Shown here one piece after another: positions 60,934 through 64,000 of a stretch of DNA of 64,000 nt. Position 1 is the first letter of the stretch. Every line of letters starts with the position of its first letter. The notes beneath the pieces are model-generated. The model made no database searches. It saw only the letters and a list, made by a program, of their open reading frames with translations, and had not been told where the DNA came from. The DNA comes from Psoroptes ovis (Eukaryota; Arthropoda; Arachnida; Sarcoptiformes; Psoroptidae), in assembly GCA_002943765.1 (NCBI GenBank), contig PQWQ01000007.1, forward strand, positions 1,924,501 through 1,988,500, written 5' to 3'. The position numbers were made by a program, and so were the translations under genes.

Positions 60934-63900
60934 TCACTGTTGTTGTTGTTGTTGTTGCTGGAGAAAAATGTAACAATTTTGACAAACGCGTACCGGTTTC
61001 ATTATTTTCAATCTTATGATTGTTGCCTCAAATCTTGAACATCTGTGTTTATGAAAATAAATAAACATGAAACAAAACAAATAAACAAAAATGATTGATT
61101 AATTGATTAATTATGTTTACAATTTGAACAAACAAATTCAAAGAAAAAAGTACAAATTGCATTGAATTTCATTTCAGAAAATTCGAAATGATTATTAATT
61201 ATGTACATTAATTAAATCAATTTAATTCAATTCATTTACCTTGCACAAAATACTTTACCACAATTACGACAATGATGTTTACGTTCAGTGATTGAAAAAC
61301 GTATCGAACAGTTTGTACAATTTGTTGCAACATCATCTTTTATCCAATGATCAGCGGCTAAATTTTTATTTTCATTCACTGACCAACAAAATATTCTTCC
61401 ACGTGCATCACCTATAAATAAATTTCGATGATCTTTCGATATCGCTATACATGTTATAGCTGCAGGATCTTTATTATCTTTACGTTCATAAGCGGTATGC
61501 ATTGTTAATTTTGAACAAAATATTAATTTAGTTATCCAACGATAACCTTGTTTTAGGCAAGGATTATTTTCATTATCGAATATTAACTCATTTCCATTAT
61601 TTTTGGCTACGGCTATTGTTGATGACGTTGATGGTGTTGCTGATTTGTCATTTGTTTTTGTTTTCAACGAAGCAGATGCAGCTAAAGCTGTATCTGATTT
61701 AGAATTTCTTATCGATGCAGCATTATTGTTTGCTTGTAATGAATTTCCTAATGTTTTTTTCGATGATGATGATGATGATTTTTTCTGTTTATTATGATGC
61801 GGATTGAATTTTTCAATGTTTTTCTCATTAAATGATTCAGAATGTGTTAATGCAATTTTTGGTGGCTGTATTGGATGCTGTTGTTGTTGTTGTTGTTTAT
61901 TTTGATTTGAATGATTATTCCAATCGATTAAATTAATTTTTTCTTCATCAACAGGTGTTACTGAATCAGCTGTATCATCATCATCATCATCATAATCGTT
62001 ATCTTCTGAATCTTCTTCATTTTTCGTTGATACAATCGATAATCTTCGTACAATTTCATCTTTGGATGGATTTAATGATATTGAATTTTTCAATTCTTCA
62101 GATAATGAAGATTCATCATCATTTGATGATTGATCCGATGATGTTGATGATGATGAAGATGATAATGGTGATTTTTTCCTGATCTTTTCACCATCAACAT
62201 CATTTTCATTTTCTATAATTTTTTCCTGTACATAACGTAATGTCCACATTTTTACAATACCATCAGATGATCCAGTAAGGATAACATTATCAGGGTCCCA
62301 TTCATTATATGATGAAAAAGCCAAACATAATATTTGAGATGAATTTTGTTGACATGATGATGTTGGTGAACAATCTACGGTGTTTATTTGAGCAACTAGA
62401 TCACCATTGATTGACCAAAGATATAACATTGTTGAACAGCAAGTTGCAATATCACCGGTAAGATCATTGATTGCAGCAGCAGCGATTGGTGAACGATGTA
62501 CCAATTCACTACCACCGCCTAATTGTCTGATGAATACAAAACGATTCAAATCCCATATTATACAAGTTTTATCGCGTGATCCAGATACAATAATACCATA
62601 TGCTGATGATGATGCCAAACAAGTGACAGCTTCAGTATGGCCATATAATTTTTGATGTAATCTTAATGTTAATGATTTATTCTTAACACGCCATACATAG
62701 ATCACAGAATTAGTGCCAGCTGTAATAATGATTCGAGAATTCGGTACCGTTGTACACAATATTTCACCGTTTGGCGGGTATAGTTCACTTTCCCAAACAT
62801 ATAATGCCCGATCAGATTCATAGGGACCAATACGAAAACTATGATCAGCGAAACCCCATGCAACACAACGATTATATAATGGCGGTATCAATACTTTATT
62901 CTGTTCAACAGCTAATATTGTTTTGTCTTGTTGTACAATTTGTCCTACAGCACCTTTCAACTCTTTTATTGGATGCATCATTGGTTTTAAATATTCTAAA
63001 TTATGTATGAATATTTTGCTTGTTTGTACGTTTGTTGATCCAGATAAATTAACTGATGATAATAATGGAGGGAATGATGATATTAATGGTGTTGATATGT
63101 TACTGCTGCTATTATTTTGGAATGCTTTCTTTTGTGGATGTGGTTTTTTAAACAGTTGCATTGGTACTTGTCCAAAATTGTTTATGAAACCGATTGTTGC
63201 ATTCTTTTTTAATGGATCATCAATATTATAAATATCGGCATTTCCTTCATAGAATAAATGATGGAAAACATTGACAGCTTCGATTGCTGCAGGGCCTGTA
63301 GTTGTGAAAAAAAAAAGAAATTATTAGATCAAATGATTCAAAGAAAGCAAAATTTCAACAAACCATTCTGTTTATATCCAAATATCAAATCAATCCATTC
63401 ATGTAAATGTGCTGATACATAATCCGATTCTAATGCAGCACGATGTACGCGAATGAATTCACGTGGATCACCTTTTGCCCATTTCGGCAAAACAACATCA
63501 TTTAAACGTGTACCATTCTGTTTGCAGCCAAAATCATAACGATTTGAATTGATCAAAAATTCAGGTAAATAAAAAAATTCAGGTATCAATTCTTTCAAAT
63601 CAGCCATATTATGCTTCGATGCTGATAGCCATGAATCACCAATCGAATGAAACATACGATCAGCTAAATCGAAATGACCACCTTGTAAACGCAGAAAATG
63701 CTGAGTAAAAGGTTCGATACGGACTAAATATGATGCGACAATCATTGCACTTGAATAAAATGTACCATAATGATATGCACCTTGAATTAGTTCATCACCC
63801 TTAGTTAAAAAATAATAAATCAGTTTTTTAACAGAAAATACAACAAGCAAAACACTCACAGCTTTGATATTGGTATCATTATCCCATTCACTAAAACGTT

Positions 63901-64000
63901 TCCTAAATTGTTCTAAACGTTCCGGTGTTTGTGCACCCATTGGTTTACTTAAATCACGAAATGAAGCTGGATTATTGAGATCTAAATCATAACTATCATA
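60934..64000 (-). CDS. WDFY3: WDFY3 / blue cheese, BEACH-WD40-FYVE autophagy scaffold (3' part)
   Basis: Large adaptor (Alfy in mammals, blue cheese in Drosophila) for selective autophagy of protein aggregates. Exons seen: complement(join(60934..61042,61240..63295,63364..63799,63860..>64000)); the gene continues past the window edge. BEACH domain: NPASFRDLSKPMGAQTPERL, YHYGTFYSSAMIVASYLVR, MADLKELIPEFFYLPEF, AHLHEWIDLIFGYKQNG and NVFHHLFYEG. WD40 repeats follow (YGHTEAVTCLAS, SGSRDKTCIIWDL, TGSSDGIVKMWTL), interrupted by a long Ser/Asp/Asn/Lys linker. The C-terminal FYVE domain (CTNCSIRFSITERKHHCRNC) is completed by a last 109-nt exon carrying CSRF, RLKIMKPVRVCQNCY, an eight-Gln tail and the stop. 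All introns (63, 68 and 197 nt within these exons) are in phase. The paired Cys set for two zinc ions is complete. Confidence 0.95.

Noticed and set aside
1..64000. tRNA, rRNA, CRISPR arrays and viral or long transposon genes
   Set aside because: No B-box-like arms with cloverleaf partners, no regularly spaced identical repeats, and no transposase or reverse transcriptase motifs were seen by eye; a covariance-model search would be needed to exclude degenerate tRNAs.

Overview
This is animal nuclear DNA: AT-rich (roughly 70% A+T by eye), with spliceosomal GT-AG introns that are mostly 56-80 nt long, very large coding exons, and proteins full of Asn, Asp, Gln and Ser runs. The gene set (choline acetyltransferase, a TGF-beta/BMP type I receptor, LIN7, neurofibromin, LIS1, WDFY3) is metazoan. 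The compact introns and AT-rich codon use suggest an arthropod, most likely a small-genome mite, but no marker here fixes the species; that is inference.

Layout. 1-9004 has no coding sequence I can support and is probably 5' flank or 5' intron of the next gene. 9005-19779 (+) is choline acetyltransferase (six visible exons; an 8-kb intron; N-terminal exon not found). 20843-23755 (+) is the splicing regulator SFSWAP (suppressor of white-apricot). 24286-25328 (+) is zinc transporter ZIP9, tail to tail with TBC1D20 (25527-26672, -), followed on the same strand by RFC2 (26925-27917, -) and the six-exon LIS1/PAFAH1B1 gene (28975-30540, -). A 3.9-kb gap separates LIS1 from divergent neurofibromin NF1 (34417-44362, +), whose third exon alone is 6.9 kb. 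LETMD1 (45109-46126, +) converges on LIN7 (46396-47069, -). A Saxophone/ACVR1-like BMP type I receptor (47570-49343, +) converges on an inositol-trisphosphate 3-kinase (49643-51455, -). 51456-60933 is non-coding except for one candidate alternative first exon (55534-55599, -). The window ends inside the 3' half of WDFY3/blue cheese (60934 to beyond 64000, -): BEACH, WD40 and FYVE.

There is no operon logic. Several genes are broadly neuronal (ChAT, LIS1, NF1, LIN7, IP3 kinase, WDFY3), but they sit among housekeeping genes and I infer no common pathway. Exon boundaries were read by hand from splice sites, reading phase and family conservation. Two short terminal exons (LETMD1 and WDFY3) were recovered this way and complete conserved C-termini. 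Non-gene highlights are three copies of a short mariner-like inverted-repeat element, a shared promoter 12-mer, hairpins in the ChAT intron, and closely packed convergent 3' ends.
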